From: GCA-2697345 sp002697345
GTDB lineage: Bacteria > Pseudomonadota > Alphaproteobacteria > Rhodobacterales > Rhodobacteraceae
Reading direction: 5' to 3'
NCBI GenBank assembly: GCA_943787605.1
Contig: CALSNB010000003.1
Location: 124,001 to 188,000 of the forward strand
Length of the DNA: 64,000 nucleotides
A program made the translations under genes and the position numbers. This document shows positions 44,757 to 54,395 of the stretch, one piece after another. Position 1 is the stretch's first letter; each line of letters begins with the position of its first letter. Under the pieces are notes generated by a model that did not search any database, had not been told where the DNA came from, and saw only the letters and a list, made by a program, of their open reading frames with translations.

Positions 44757-46472
44757 ATGAACAATAATCTAGACCTAGTACCTGAACTTTATGAGACAGA
44801 AAAACCTCTAGGTGAACTTAAACGTTTGGCTTCAGATTTAAAATGTTGGGATTTAACAAAAAGACAGATCTGCGACATAGAGCTTTTACTAAATGGTAGT
44901 TTTTCACCGTTAATTGGATTTATGAAACAAACTGATTATAGTAAAGTCTTAGAAGAAATGCGTTTGGAGAGTGGTGCCCTATGGCCCATGCCAATTACTC
45001 TAGATGTTACTAAAAAGTTTTCTCTCAAGCTTGCTATTGGCGAAGAAATAGCACTTAAAGATCAAGAAGGCACAATATTAGCTATAATGAAAATAACTGA
45101 TAAATGGACTCCTAATAAGGTTATTGAAGCAAAAAAAGTATATGGAACGACGGATATAAATCATCCAGGCGTAAATTACTTATTAAATGAAGCAGAACAC
45201 ATCTATCTAGGTGGACCAATAGTAGGATTAGAATCTCCTACCCACTACGATTTTTGTGACAATCGTCACTCTCCAAATAAGCTAAAAGAAAAATTTAAAA
45301 AGTTAGGGTGGACAAAAATTGTTGCCTTTCAACCAAAAAATATAATTCACCGCGCGCACCAAGAAATGACTCTAAGGGCAACGAAAGAGGTGGGAGCAAA
45401 TTTACTAATTCATTCTATCACCGGGATGACAAATTCTGGAGATATTAAACATTATACTAAAATCAAATGCTACAAAGCTGTTATTACTAATTATCAACCT
45501 TCTACCACACAATTATCTCTGCTAAACTTAGCCACACGAATGGCTGGGCCAAGAGAGACCATCTGGCATGGTTTAATTCATAAGAACTATGGTTGCACCC
45601 ACCTAATCGTAGAAAAAGACAGCATAGAGGAAAGTTTAGATATTAAAAATAAACCTCCTTATAATTCGTATGAAGCACAAAACCTTTTCCGTTATTATGA
45701 AGAGGAAATGGGAATAAAGATAATTAATGCTCAAGAAATGATCTACGTAAAAGAAACCTCACGATATCAACCAGTAGAAGAAGCTATGAATAATGGACTC
45801 ACTACAAAAACAATTTCAAAGTCAGAGTTAGAGCATCATCTGGATAAGGGTTTAAACATACCGGAGTGGTTCAGCTTTCCAAGCGTCTTAACTGAAATTC
45901 GTCGTACGAGGCCGTTACTTTCCTCACAAGGTTTCACTATATTTTTTACAGGTTTATCTGGATCCGGAAAATCAACAATTGCTAACGTTTTAATGTCTAA
46001 GTTAATGGAAATAGGGAGCAGATCAGTAACTCTCTTAGACGGTGATATAGTAAGAAAAAACTTATCTTCAGAATTAGGTTTTTCAAAACACCATCGGGAT
46101 TTAAATATCCGAAGGATTGGATATGTTGCGTCAGAAATAACAAAGAATGGTGGGGTGGCAATTTGCGCTCCTATAGCTCCATACTCTAAAACTAGACAGT
46201 TAGTACGACAAGACGTGGAAAATTGGGGTACTTTCATAGAAATATATGTTGCTACAAGTTTAGAAGAATGCGAACGCCGTGATAAGAAAGGGCTTTATCA
46301 AAAAGCTCGCGAAGGAAAAATTAAAGAATTTACCGGTATTTCTGATCCTTATGAAGTACCTCAAAAGCCAGAAATTCATCTAGAAACAGAAAATGTAAAT
46401 GTACAAGACTGTATCGAAAAAATAATCTATAAGTTAGTTAATCTAGGTTTAATCAAGGAAGAGAAATCTTAA
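44757..46472 (+). CDS. sat: Bifunctional sulfate adenylyltransferase/adenylylsulfate kinase
   Basis: The 571-residue fusion makes APS from sulfate and ATP and then phosphorylates it to PAPS. Residues 1 to about 385 are ATP sulfurylase, with a QPKNIIHRAHQEMT nucleotide motif and SLEESLDI-like loops downstream. From about 395 comes the APS kinase domain with P-loop GLSGSGKST, DGDIVRKNLSSELGFSKHHRD and GISDPYE. Both active sites look intact. It lies 65 bases after trxB in the same direction, consistent with sulfate assimilation. Confidence 0.95.
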   Translation: MNNNLDLVPELYETEKPLGELKRLASDLKCWDLTKRQICDIELLLNGSFSPLIGFMKQTDYSKVLEEMRLESGALWPMPITLDVTKKFSLKLAIGEEIALKDQEGTILAIMKITDKWTPNKVIEAKKVYGTTDINHPGVNYLLNEAEHIYLGGPIVGLESPTHYDFCDNRHSPNKLKEKFKKLGWTKIVAFQPKNIIHRAHQEMTLRATKEVGANLLIHSITGMTNSGDIKHYTKIKCYKAVITNYQPSTTQLSLLNLATRMAGPRETIWHGLIHKNYGCTHLIVEKDSIEESLDIKNKPPYNSYEAQNLFRYYEEEMGIKIINAQEMIYVKETSRYQPVEEAMNNGLTTKTISKSELEHHLDKGLNIPEWFSFPSVLTEIRRTRPLLSSQGFTIFFTGLSGSGKSTIANVLMSKLMEIGSRSVTLLDGDIVRKNLSSELGFSKHHRDLNIRRIGYVASEITKNGGVAICAPIAPYSKTRQLVRQDVENWGTFIEIYVATSLEECERRDKKGLYQKAREGKIKEFTGISDPYEVPQKPEIHLETENVNVQDCIEKIIYKLVNLGLIKEEKS

Positions 46473-46675
46473 GAGTTACTAATTAATCTAAATAAAATTA
46501 TTCCCTTAACCAGGTATCTTTTTCGTGAAATAAGCTCTTTACTAAATTGACTATTTAATTGAAGAATTAAGCAAGCAAATTAACTCACGTAAAAGACCTA
46601 CTCAAGTCAGGCATCATTGCGTAACTTAAATATCTATTTATAAGCATCGATTAAAGAATATATTAGCGAGTGATT

Positions 46676-47161
46676 ATGAGACATTTAAAAGTCGGAATTA
46701 TTATGGGGAGCCAATCAGATTGGTCTGTAATGAAGGAGTCTGCAATCATACTAGAAGAGTTAAAAATCCCACATGAAAAAAAAATTATATCCGCTCATCG
46801 CACTCCAGATCGATTATGGGAATATGGTAAAACCGCAATAAAACGGGGGATTGCCGTTATTATTGCAGGAGCAGGTGGCGCGGCACACCTTCCAGGAATG
46901 ATTGCTTCAAAAACGCAAGTTCCAGTTATAGGTGTACCTATTCCCACTACAGCGCTATCGGGTTTGGATAGTCTCTACTCTATATTACAGATGCCGAAAG
47001 GCTACCCTGTGGCAACAATGGCTATTGGTAACCCTGGAGCAAGTAATGCTGCGCTTTTAGCCACAAGTATATTATCACTTAATGACAGTGAAATTTCAAA
47101 GCGCTTGATGGCATGGCGACAAGATCTATCACGGTCAATAGAAGAAACTCCAAAGGAATAA
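46676..47161 (+). CDS. purE: 5-(carboxyamino)imidazole ribonucleotide mutase
   Basis: PurE moves the carboxyl group of N5-CAIR to make CAIR in purine synthesis. The protein has the class I motifs GSQSDWSVM, SAHRTPDRLWEYG and GAGGAAHLPGM. ATG 46676 is chosen because GCGAG lies five bases upstream; a GTG at 46670 would add two residues. Its stop is 6 bases before purK, its pathway partner. The 197 bases between the sulfate-activation gene and purE contain no recognisable feature. Confidence 0.95.
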   Translation: MRHLKVGIIMGSQSDWSVMKESAIILEELKIPHEKKIISAHRTPDRLWEYGKTAIKRGIAVIIAGAGGAAHLPGMIASKTQVPVIGVPIPTTALSGLDSLYSILQMPKGYPVATMAIGNPGASNAALLATSILSLNDSEISKRLMAWRQDLSRSIEETPKE

Positions 47162-47167
47162 ATCTAC

Positions 47168-48232
47168 ATGTTACCCATAGGCTCCAAAATTGGAATTTTA
47201 GGCGGCGGGCAATTAGGAAGGATGCTTTCAGTAGCAGCAGCCCAGTTAGGTTTCAAATGCCATGTATATGAGCCTGAAAAAAACCCTCCTGCGGGTGAAA
47301 CTAGTGCGAACCTTACTACCGCTTCATATACAGATTATGGCGCATTAGAAAAATTTGCAAAATCGGTTGATATCGTTACTTTTGAATTTGAAAACATTCC
47401 ATCAAAAACTCTTGATTATATAGAATCAATAGTTAAGATATTTCCCGATAGAAAAGCTTTAGAAATATCACAAGACCGCTTATTTGAAAAAAATTTTCTT
47501 ACAAAATTAGGTCTAGACACAGCTCCATACCTTAAAGTTGATAATGTCTCCGATTTTAAGGATGCTATCAAAGAAATTGGCACTCCAGCAATTCTTAAAA
47601 CTCGAACAATGGGTTATGATGGTAAAGGCCAAATAAAAATAACAAATGAGCATCAAGTGAATCAGATCTCGAAAACTTATAAAAGTTTCAACCATATACT
47701 CGAAGGTATGGTAAATTTTACAAAAGAAATCTCTGTTATTTCTGTTCGAAACTCTAAAGGTGAAATTTCGTGTTTTGACCCAGGAGAGAATATTCACGAA
47801 AATGGGATTTTAAAAACAACCACTATACCAGCTCAAGTGCCCAGAGCACTAATAACGGATGCTATTCTCTTAGCTAGTAAAATTCTTAATAAACTTGACT
47901 ATATTGGTGTGCTTGGAGTTGAGTTATTTATTTCAAACGGTAAACTCATTGTAAATGAAATAGCCCCTAGAGTTCATAACTCAGGTCACTGGACCCAAAA
48001 TGGTTGTCTGATTGATCAATTCGAACAACATATTCGTGCAGTTGCAGGCTGGCCGTTAGGTGACGGTGCTCGTTTTATCAATGTCACAATGGAAAATTTA
48101 ATAGGTGATGACATTCTAAATACTGAAATGATATCGCAAGATTCCGGAGCGGCTATCCATTTGTATGGGAAAAAGGAAACAAGACCTGGCCGTAAAATGG
48201 GCCACGTAAATCGGATGTTTATTAAAAATTAA
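47168..48232 (+). CDS. purK: 5-(carboxyamino)imidazole ribonucleotide synthase
   Basis: PurK carboxylates AIR with bicarbonate and ATP to give N5-CAIR, the substrate of PurE. The 354-residue ATP-grasp protein has the N-terminal GILGGGQLGRML, FEFENIP, KTRTMGYDGKGQ and the metal-site NEIAPRVHNSGHWT. The gene follows purE at once. An AT-rich imperfect hairpin ending in a T8 run (48250-48290) follows it and could be a weak terminator. Confidence 0.96.
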   Translation: MLPIGSKIGILGGGQLGRMLSVAAAQLGFKCHVYEPEKNPPAGETSANLTTASYTDYGALEKFAKSVDIVTFEFENIPSKTLDYIESIVKIFPDRKALEISQDRLFEKNFLTKLGLDTAPYLKVDNVSDFKDAIKEIGTPAILKTRTMGYDGKGQIKITNEHQVNQISKTYKSFNHILEGMVNFTKEISVISVRNSKGEISCFDPGENIHENGILKTTTIPAQVPRALITDAILLASKILNKLDYIGVLGVELFISNGKLIVNEIAPRVHNSGHWTQNGCLIDQFEQHIRAVAGWPLGDGARFINVTMENLIGDDILNTEMISQDSGAAIHLYGKKETRPGRKMGHVNRMFIKN

Positions 48233-48365
48233 TTTTAACTATCCAATATACACAAAAAACTTTTTTATAATAGAAAAGGGTTTTTTTTGTGACTGACTGT
48301 TGACATCCCCCTTAAGTAAATCGCATGTAACGCCGTTAAGGAAGCTATATGAGAAGAGGTAATCC

Positions 48366-50909
48366 ATGCCAGTAGTTATCGTTGAGTCCCCTGCAAAAGC
48401 AAAAACTGTAAATAAATATTTAGGTAAGGACTTTACTGTACTGGCATCATATGGGCACGTTAGGGATCTTCCATCAAAAGATGGGTCCGTTGATCCAGAA
48501 AAAGATTTTGAGATGTTATGGGAAGTCAGTGACTCAAGCAAAAAGCATGTCAAAGCAATTGTAGATGCTCTAAAATCTGATAACTCTCTGATACTAGCTA
48601 CTGACCCAGATCGGGAAGGTGAGGCAATCTCATGGCATTTGGTCGAGGAGTTAAAAAGGCGTAAAGCTATAAATACAAAAACACCTATTAGTAGAGTAGT
48701 TTTTAATGCGATTACAAAATCGGCTGTAACGGAAGCTTTACTGGTGCCGCGAGAAATAGACCAACCTTTAGTGGATGCCTATTTAGCAAGAAGAGCACTC
48801 GACTACCTTGTAGGCTACAAATTGTCACCAGTATTATGGCGAAGGCTGCCAGGTGCAAAATCTGCTGGAAGGGTCCAATCAGTGTGTCTTAGACTCATTG
48901 TTGAACGCGAAATGGAGATCGAAAGGTTTATTCCAAAAGAGTACTGGACAGTTAAGGCTTCATTAGAAACGCCTGTTGGAAAGGAATTCGAAGCTAGGCT
49001 ATCCGAATTAGCAGAAAACAAAATTGAAAAGTTTACTATCACAAATCAGATGGCTGCTGAAGTTGCTGTTCAAGCTGTAGAAAGTAGAGAGCTTTTTGTT
49101 GATGAGGTAACAGCAAAACCGACAACACGGAACCCCTCCGCTCCCTTCATGACTTCAACTCTTCAGCAAGAAGCAAGCCGCAAGTTTGGCTTTGGAGCAA
49201 AGCAAACAATGTCTGCTGCTCAAAAGCTATATGAGAGTGGTTTAATAACCTACATGAGAACAGACGGCATCGATATCGCTCCAGAAGCAGTAATGGCAGC
49301 TAGAAAAGCAATAACTGCTAAATATGGAGAGAGGTATCTTCCAAAAAGTCCACGAATGTACAAGAATAAAGTGAAAAATGCCCAAGAAGCACACGAATGT
49401 ATTAGACCAACAGATATGTTTAAAAGTATCACAGATGTTACCTTAACAAACTCTGATCAGGAAAAGTTATATGATTTAATCTATAAACGAACCTTGGCTT
49501 CTCAGATGGCTGTTGCAAAGTTTGAACAAACAACTGTAGAAATAAAATCAAATGATAACCAGGTGAAATTAAGAGCAAATGGTCAAGTAATACTTTTTGA
49601 TGGTTTTATTAAAATTTATCAGGAAGGAATTGACGAGCCAGATGAAGAGAAAACCGACAGTAATCTGCCACAATTAATTAAGGGTCAGAAGTTAGAAAAG
49701 AAAATTGTTTTACCTTATCAACATTTCACACAACCTCCAGCACGCTACACTGAGGCGACACTAGTAAAGAAAATGGAGGAACTTGGTATAGGTAGGCCAT
49801 CGACCTACGCATCAGTGTTGACTACCATTCAAGACAGAGAATATGTGAGAAAAGAAAAAAATCGCCTTCTACCTGAAGATAAAGGTCGCCTTGTAACAAT
49901 ATTTCTTGAAAACTTTTTTAAGAAATATGTTGGTTACCAATTTACTGCTAATTTAGAAGAAGAGCTAGACAATGTTTCTAATGGGTCAAGACATTATCAA
50001 GAAGTACTAACAAATTTCTGGGGAAGTTTCTCTATATCAATTTCTGAGGCATTAGATTTATCAATCACTGAAGTCCTAGAAAAAATAAATGAGGTTTTAG
50101 AACCGCATCTTTTCCCCAAAACAATAGACGGCGGAGATCCGAGATTATGCCCTCATTGTGAGAGTGGAAGGCTATCCATGCGAACGGCTAGATCAGGAGG
50201 AGCATTCATTGGATGTGCCAACTATCCAGAGTGCAAGTATACAAGGGCATTTGGCCCACCTGGGTTAGAAAATACTGAAATTGGTCCAGATGGTAAAGTA
50301 CTGGGAGAAGACTCTGGGGATATAATAAGTCTCAGAAAGGGTCGTTACGGACCTTATGTTCAACGAGGAGAACCCACTGAAGATACCCCAAAACCTGTTA
50401 GGTTTTCAGTTCCAAAAGGCTGGGACCTCAGTGAATTAAATTTAGAAAAAGCCTTAAAGTTACTTGCTCTACCAAGGGATATTGGTCCCCACCCTGATGA
50501 TGGTGAAATCATTCAAACTTCAATAGGACGGTATGGACCCTATATTAAGCACAACAAAATCTATGCTAATATATCGAATGTTGATGATGTTTTTGATATA
50601 GGAATGAACCGAGCAGTAGAAGAAATTGCAAAAAAAGTAGCAGGAGGTAAAAGTTTTGGATCAAAAAGCAATGAACCTATAAAAGACTTAGGTGAACATC
50701 CTGATGCTGGTGGAAAAGTTCTGGTAATGAAGGGTCGCTATGGGCCATATATTAAATGGGAAAAAGTTAATGCCACGATTCCAAAAGATATCGAACCAAT
50801 AGACGTTACGATTGAAATTGCAAAAAAATTACTCGATGCAAAGGCCACAAAAAAGCCAACCAGAAAACCTAAAAAAAGGAAAGTTACAAAAAGCAAAGCT
50901 ACGAAATAG
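48366..50909 (+). CDS. topA: DNA topoisomerase I
   Basis: This type IA topoisomerase relaxes negative supercoils. The 847-residue protein has the TOPRIM domain at the start (VVIVESPAKAKTVNKYLG; DPDREGEAISWH), the catalytic tyrosine in SGLITYMRTDG near residue 295, and one C4 zinc finger (CPHCESGRL...CANYPECKYTR, around residues 595-630). After it come three GRYGPY repeats and a lysine-rich tail (KKPTRKPKKRKVTKSKATK). It is monocistronic as far as can be seen. Confidence 0.96.
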   Translation: MPVVIVESPAKAKTVNKYLGKDFTVLASYGHVRDLPSKDGSVDPEKDFEMLWEVSDSSKKHVKAIVDALKSDNSLILATDPDREGEAISWHLVEELKRRKAINTKTPISRVVFNAITKSAVTEALLVPREIDQPLVDAYLARRALDYLVGYKLSPVLWRRLPGAKSAGRVQSVCLRLIVEREMEIERFIPKEYWTVKASLETPVGKEFEARLSELAENKIEKFTITNQMAAEVAVQAVESRELFVDEVTAKPTTRNPSAPFMTSTLQQEASRKFGFGAKQTMSAAQKLYESGLITYMRTDGIDIAPEAVMAARKAITAKYGERYLPKSPRMYKNKVKNAQEAHECIRPTDMFKSITDVTLTNSDQEKLYDLIYKRTLASQMAVAKFEQTTVEIKSNDNQVKLRANGQVILFDGFIKIYQEGIDEPDEEKTDSNLPQLIKGQKLEKKIVLPYQHFTQPPARYTEATLVKKMEELGIGRPSTYASVLTTIQDREYVRKEKNRLLPEDKGRLVTIFLENFFKKYVGYQFTANLEEELDNVSNGSRHYQEVLTNFWGSFSISISEALDLSITEVLEKINEVLEPHLFPKTIDGGDPRLCPHCESGRLSMRTARSGGAFIGCANYPECKYTRAFGPPGLENTEIGPDGKVLGEDSGDIISLRKGRYGPYVQRGEPTEDTPKPVRFSVPKGWDLSELNLEKALKLLALPRDIGPHPDDGEIIQTSIGRYGPYIKHNKIYANISNVDDVFDIGMNRAVEEIAKKVAGGKSFGSKSNEPIKDLGEHPDAGGKVLVMKGRYGPYIKWEKVNATIPKDIEPIDVTIEIAKKLLDAKATKKPTRKPKKRKVTKSKATK

Positions 50910-50996
50910 TTTATTTTTTGTAAACTCCTTTGTTGTTAAAGAAAACTTATTATAATAGTAACAGTATCTAATTTTTTAAAATTTCACTAAGGCTCT

Positions 50997-51575
50997 ATGA
51001 TGACTAAAAACTCAAAAGCTCTAGATTTTCTTCTTACTCGTCGTTCACACCCTTCTAAGACATTAAAAGAGCCTGCTCCAAGTTTGGATGAGCTAAATCC
51101 CATTCTTACCGCTGCTATGAGATCTCCTGATCACGGGAAGTTAGAACCATGGAGATTTATTGTACTGCAAAAGGATGCACTCCTAAGACTAGCTAAATGT
51201 GCATCATCGCGTTCTGTTGAACTTGACTTAGGAGTGGAAGCTCAAAAGAAAGTGGAGTTTTTTTTTAGTAATCCACCCCTGTCTGTAGCAGTGGTGTCGT
51301 CACCGAAAGAGTCCGAAAAAATTCCTATGATTGAACAAACTTTAAGTGCGGGAGCCGTGTGTTTGGCACTTGTTAACGCGGCATTAGCATCTGGTTGGGG
51401 CGCTTCATGGTTGACTGGTTGGACTGCAACTGATCGTCCATTTCTTACCAACCAATTAAATTTAGAAGAGCATGAGTTTGTAGCTGGATATATTCATTTA
51501 GGAAGTAAAAGTTTTCAACCTCCTGAAAGACCAAGACCAGATTTCAAATCTAAAACCAGTATATTTTCTGATTAA
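50997..51575 (+). CDS. Nitroreductase family protein (YdjA-like)
   Basis: This 192-residue FMN-dependent oxidoreductase has the RRSHPSKTLKEPAPS start, the PDHGKLEPWRFIVL flavin-binding segment and GWGASWLTGW. The short length and these motifs place it in the YdjA branch. Two ATGs in tandem (50997, 51000) could start it. It converges on the DUF1467 gene with only 10 bases between stops. The substrate is unknown. Confidence 0.9.
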   Translation: MMTKNSKALDFLLTRRSHPSKTLKEPAPSLDELNPILTAAMRSPDHGKLEPWRFIVLQKDALLRLAKCASSRSVELDLGVEAQKKVEFFFSNPPLSVAVVSSPKESEKIPMIEQTLSAGAVCLALVNAALASGWGASWLTGWTATDRPFLTNQLNLEEHEFVAGYIHLGSKSFQPPERPRPDFKSKTSIFSD

Positions 51576-51585
51576 TGTATTACCA

Positions 51586-51861
51586 TTAGTTTCTTGGACC
51601 AAAGAACTTAAATAAATCCATCGTACTAGCACTTATTAATCCGTAAATAATAGCCAGACAAATAAGTGCCCAAATTACAGCAGATATAATACTCGTTATT
51701 ATAAATTTTTTTCTAATATTTAAGTTAGCTGGTGCAGAACTTGAGGTACCCTTAAAAACAATACCTATTTCCCCTTGGGTGTTTAATTTTTGGGGCAAAA
51801 CACAAAAGAGGACCAGAAACCATACTACTGCGTAAACTACTATTGCGGAAGTTATTGCCAT
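51586..51861 (-). CDS. DUF1467 family membrane protein
   Basis: This 91-residue protein has two transmembrane segments (about 5-23 and 54-76) and the family core AIVVYAVVWFLVLFCVLPQKLNTQGE. It is conserved in alphaproteobacteria with no assigned function. Its ATG shares one base with the mce stop (TAATG), so the two are translated together. The same mce-DUF1467 pair is common in Rhodobacterales. Confidence 0.88.
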   Translation of the reverse strand: MAITSAIVVYAVVWFLVLFCVLPQKLNTQGEIGIVFKGTSSSAPANLNIRKKFIITSIISAVIWALICLAIIYGLISASTMDLFKFFGPRN

Positions 51862-52265
51862 TACAGCTCCTCTAATTCTATTAAAGTTCCATTAAATTCT
51901 TTAGGATGCAAAAAGATTACTGGCTTTCCATGTGCACCTATCTTGACTTCTCCATCTCCAATTATTCTGGCACCCTTCTCAATCAAAACGCTCTTAGCTT
52001 TGGAAATGTCAGCAACCTCATAGCAAATGTGATGTATTCCACCAGACGGGTTTCTTTCTAAAAACTTTTCAATCGGACTACTAATCCCAAGAGGGGTTAG
52101 CAGTTCAATTTTAGTATTTGGCAATTCAATGAAGACTACTGTTACCCCATGGTCATCTAAATTTTGCGGCAAACTAACTACGGCGCCGAACAAATCCTCA
52201 TACTGTTTTGTGGCCTTTCCTAAATCCGGAACCACAATAGCAATATGATTAAGTCTCCCAATCAT
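51861..52265 (-). CDS. mce: Methylmalonyl-CoA epimerase
   Basis: This enzyme interconverts (R)- and (S)-methylmalonyl-CoA in propionate metabolism. The vicinal-oxygen-chelate fold has metal His in RLNHIAIVV and GGIHHICYEV and a late Glu in FNGTLIELEEL. The frame opens at 52289, but ATG 52265 gives MIGRLNHIAIVVPDL and the usual 134 residues. It follows aspS in the same direction and is coupled to the DUF1467 gene. Its partner mutase needs cobalamin. Confidence 0.93.
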   Translation of the reverse strand: MIGRLNHIAIVVPDLGKATKQYEDLFGAVVSLPQNLDDHGVTVVFIELPNTKIELLTPLGISSPIEKFLERNPSGGIHHICYEVADISKAKSVLIEKGARIIGDGEVKIGAHGKPVIFLHPKEFNGTLIELEEL

Positions 52266-52304
52266 TTTTTCACCATATAATCTTAACACTCTCTTACTAA
52301 ATAA

Positions 52305-54083
52305 TTACGAACTCTTTTTAACTACACGTAAACTTAAGTCCATAAGTTGATCACTTGTTGGATCTGAAGGGGCCGACATCATTAAATCTTCCGCTCTTTG
52401 GTTCATCGGAAAAAGAATAACCTCACGGATACTAGACTCGTCTGCCAGTAACATAACAATCCTATCAATTCCTGCCGCACATCCACCATGAGGAGGTGCA
52501 CCATAGCTAAACGCATTAACCATTCCGCCAAAACGTTTTCTGACTTCATCTTCACCATAACCTGCTAGTTCAAACGCCTTTATCATAATCTCAAGCTTGT
52601 GATTCCTAATCGCTCCCGACAATAATTCGTAACCGTTACAAGTGAGATCATATTGATATCCCAAAACTTCTAGTGGATCCCCATCCAAAGCTTGAAGACC
52701 TCCTTGTGGCATTGAAAATGGATTATGTGAAAAATCTACTTTTCTAGTTTCAATATCTTTTTCATACATTGGGAAATCTACTATCCAAGCAAACGCGAAT
52801 CTATTATTATCGACTAAATTAAGTTCATTTCCTATAGTAACTCTTGCTCGCCCTGCTACCGCTTCAAAAGAAGTTGGTTTCCCAGCTAAAAAGAATGCAG
52901 CATCACCAACGCCAAGATTCAATTGAACTCTAATGGCTTCAGTTCTTTCTGCCCCAATATTTTTTGCTAACGGACCAGCTGCCTCAACAACTCCTTCTAC
53001 CTCTCTCCAAAAAATATACCCCATGCCAGGGAGTCCCTCTTTTTGGGCAAATGAATTCATTCTGTCACAGAATTTTCTAGATCCACCCGATGGAGCAGGT
53101 ATTGCTCTAATTTCAGTCCCTTCCTGTTTCAATATCTTTGAAAAGATTTCAAACCCACTGTCCTGAAAGTGTTCAGAAACTATTTGCATTTTTAGAGGGT
53201 TTCTTAAATCCGGTTTATCAGTTCCATATAATATCATGGATGTCTTGAAAGGAATTTTTTCCCAACTAACATCAACGACTTTATTACCACCAAACTCTTC
53301 AAAAACACCCTGTATAACTGGCTGTATAGTTCTGAATACGTCTTCTTGCTCAACAAAAGACATTTCAACATCGAGTTGATAAAAATCTGTTGGAGATCGA
53401 TCTGCCCGTGGATCTTCATCCCGGAAACATGGAGCAATTTGAAAATACTTATCAAATCCAGACACCATTAGTAACTGTTTGAATTGTTGCGGAGCCTGAG
53501 GCAAAGCATAAAATTTGCCAGGATGAAGTCTACTCGGAACTAAAAAGTCTCGAGCACCTTCTGGTGAAGACGCTGTAATTATTGGTGTTTGAAATTCTCT
53601 GAATTCTAAAGCCCACATCCTTTTTCTTATACTAGCAACCACATCAGATCTTAATTTCATATTCTTTTGAAGTTTTTCTCTCCTTAGATCTAAAAACCGA
53701 TATTTTAATCTAGTTTCCTCAGGATATTCTTGATCCCCAAAAACCATTAAAGGTAATTCATCTGCTGCTCCAAGAACTTCAATATCCGATATGAATACCT
53801 CAACCTCTCCTGAAGAAATTTTTTCATTTATAAGGTTCAAATCTCTTAATTTGACTACTCCGTCTATTCTTATACACCACTCGCTTTTAACTTTTTCTAC
53901 CTTACTAAAAACAGGACTATCTGGATCTGCTAAAATTTGTGTCATTCCATAATGATCTCGTAAATCTATGAAAAGTAGACCCCCATGGTCACGTACCCTG
54001 TGAACCCATCCAGACAACCGAACAGATTCTCCAGCGTTCGCAGAGTTCAAATCAGAACAGGTATGACTTCTAAACGGATGCAT
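52305..54083 (-). CDS. aspS: Aspartyl-tRNA synthetase
   Basis: This 592-residue class IIb synthetase of bacterial type has an N-terminal OB anticodon domain (SVRLSGWVHRVRDHGGLLFIDLRD), motif 2 in FQIAPCFRDEDPRADRSPTDFYQLDVE, a GAD insert in the middle, and motif 3 in GCAAGIDRIVMLL. The start MHPFRSHTC is standard. Whether it also charges tRNA-Asn depends on whether asnS exists elsewhere, which the window cannot show. It is divergent from carB across 312 bases. Confidence 0.96.
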   Translation of the reverse strand: MHPFRSHTCSDLNSANAGESVRLSGWVHRVRDHGGLLFIDLRDHYGMTQILADPDSPVFSKVEKVKSEWCIRIDGVVKLRDLNLINEKISSGEVEVFISDIEVLGAADELPLMVFGDQEYPEETRLKYRFLDLRREKLQKNMKLRSDVVASIRKRMWALEFREFQTPIITASSPEGARDFLVPSRLHPGKFYALPQAPQQFKQLLMVSGFDKYFQIAPCFRDEDPRADRSPTDFYQLDVEMSFVEQEDVFRTIQPVIQGVFEEFGGNKVVDVSWEKIPFKTSMILYGTDKPDLRNPLKMQIVSEHFQDSGFEIFSKILKQEGTEIRAIPAPSGGSRKFCDRMNSFAQKEGLPGMGYIFWREVEGVVEAAGPLAKNIGAERTEAIRVQLNLGVGDAAFFLAGKPTSFEAVAGRARVTIGNELNLVDNNRFAFAWIVDFPMYEKDIETRKVDFSHNPFSMPQGGLQALDGDPLEVLGYQYDLTCNGYELLSGAIRNHKLEIMIKAFELAGYGEDEVRKRFGGMVNAFSYGAPPHGGCAAGIDRIVMLLADESSIREVILFPMNQRAEDLMMSAPSDPTSDQLMDLSLRVVKKSS

Positions 54084-54395
54084 ATGAAAACCTTTCTAGA
54101 TAACTCTTTTAAATGGTGATACACATTGGTTAGCGTTGGAAGTCAAGTCTGTGATCGAAAGACGAGGGTAATATTTTTGTATAGACGTCAAAAAAATATT
54201 TTTAAGATATTTCTAAAAACAACACTACTGATACTGCAATGAATACTTTAAACAATAATTATATTTCGTATATTGATGTAATTAATATAATATTTTTATT
54301 TTTTTTGCCTATTAGAGCGTTATGGCTCTTGCGTGAATACCATCATCATCTTAGACCATGGATGCGTGTTATCGAGTCTGGGGAAATAGGGGTTT
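54084..54395. other. 312-base gap between aspS and carB
   Basis: This is AT-rich and must hold the divergent promoters of aspS and carB. No tRNA, terminator or known riboswitch was recognised. An AT-only imperfect inverted repeat (AATATTTTTG...CAAAAAAATATT) lies near 54169-54200. A small hairpin AGAGC-gttatg-GCTCT lies at about 54315-54330. A 59-codon open frame starts at ATG 54239 and runs 23 bases into carB in another frame; it is discussed as a finding but is not called as a gene. Confidence 0.6.

Noticed and set aside
48250..48290. AT-rich imperfect hairpin with a T8 run after purK
   Set aside because: The stem is almost only A-T pairs with bulges; it may be a weak terminator but was not listed separately.
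48300..48330. TTGACA as a -35 box for topA
   Set aside because: The hexamer is perfect, but no convincing -10 sequence lies at 16-18 bases, so it was not listed as a promoter.
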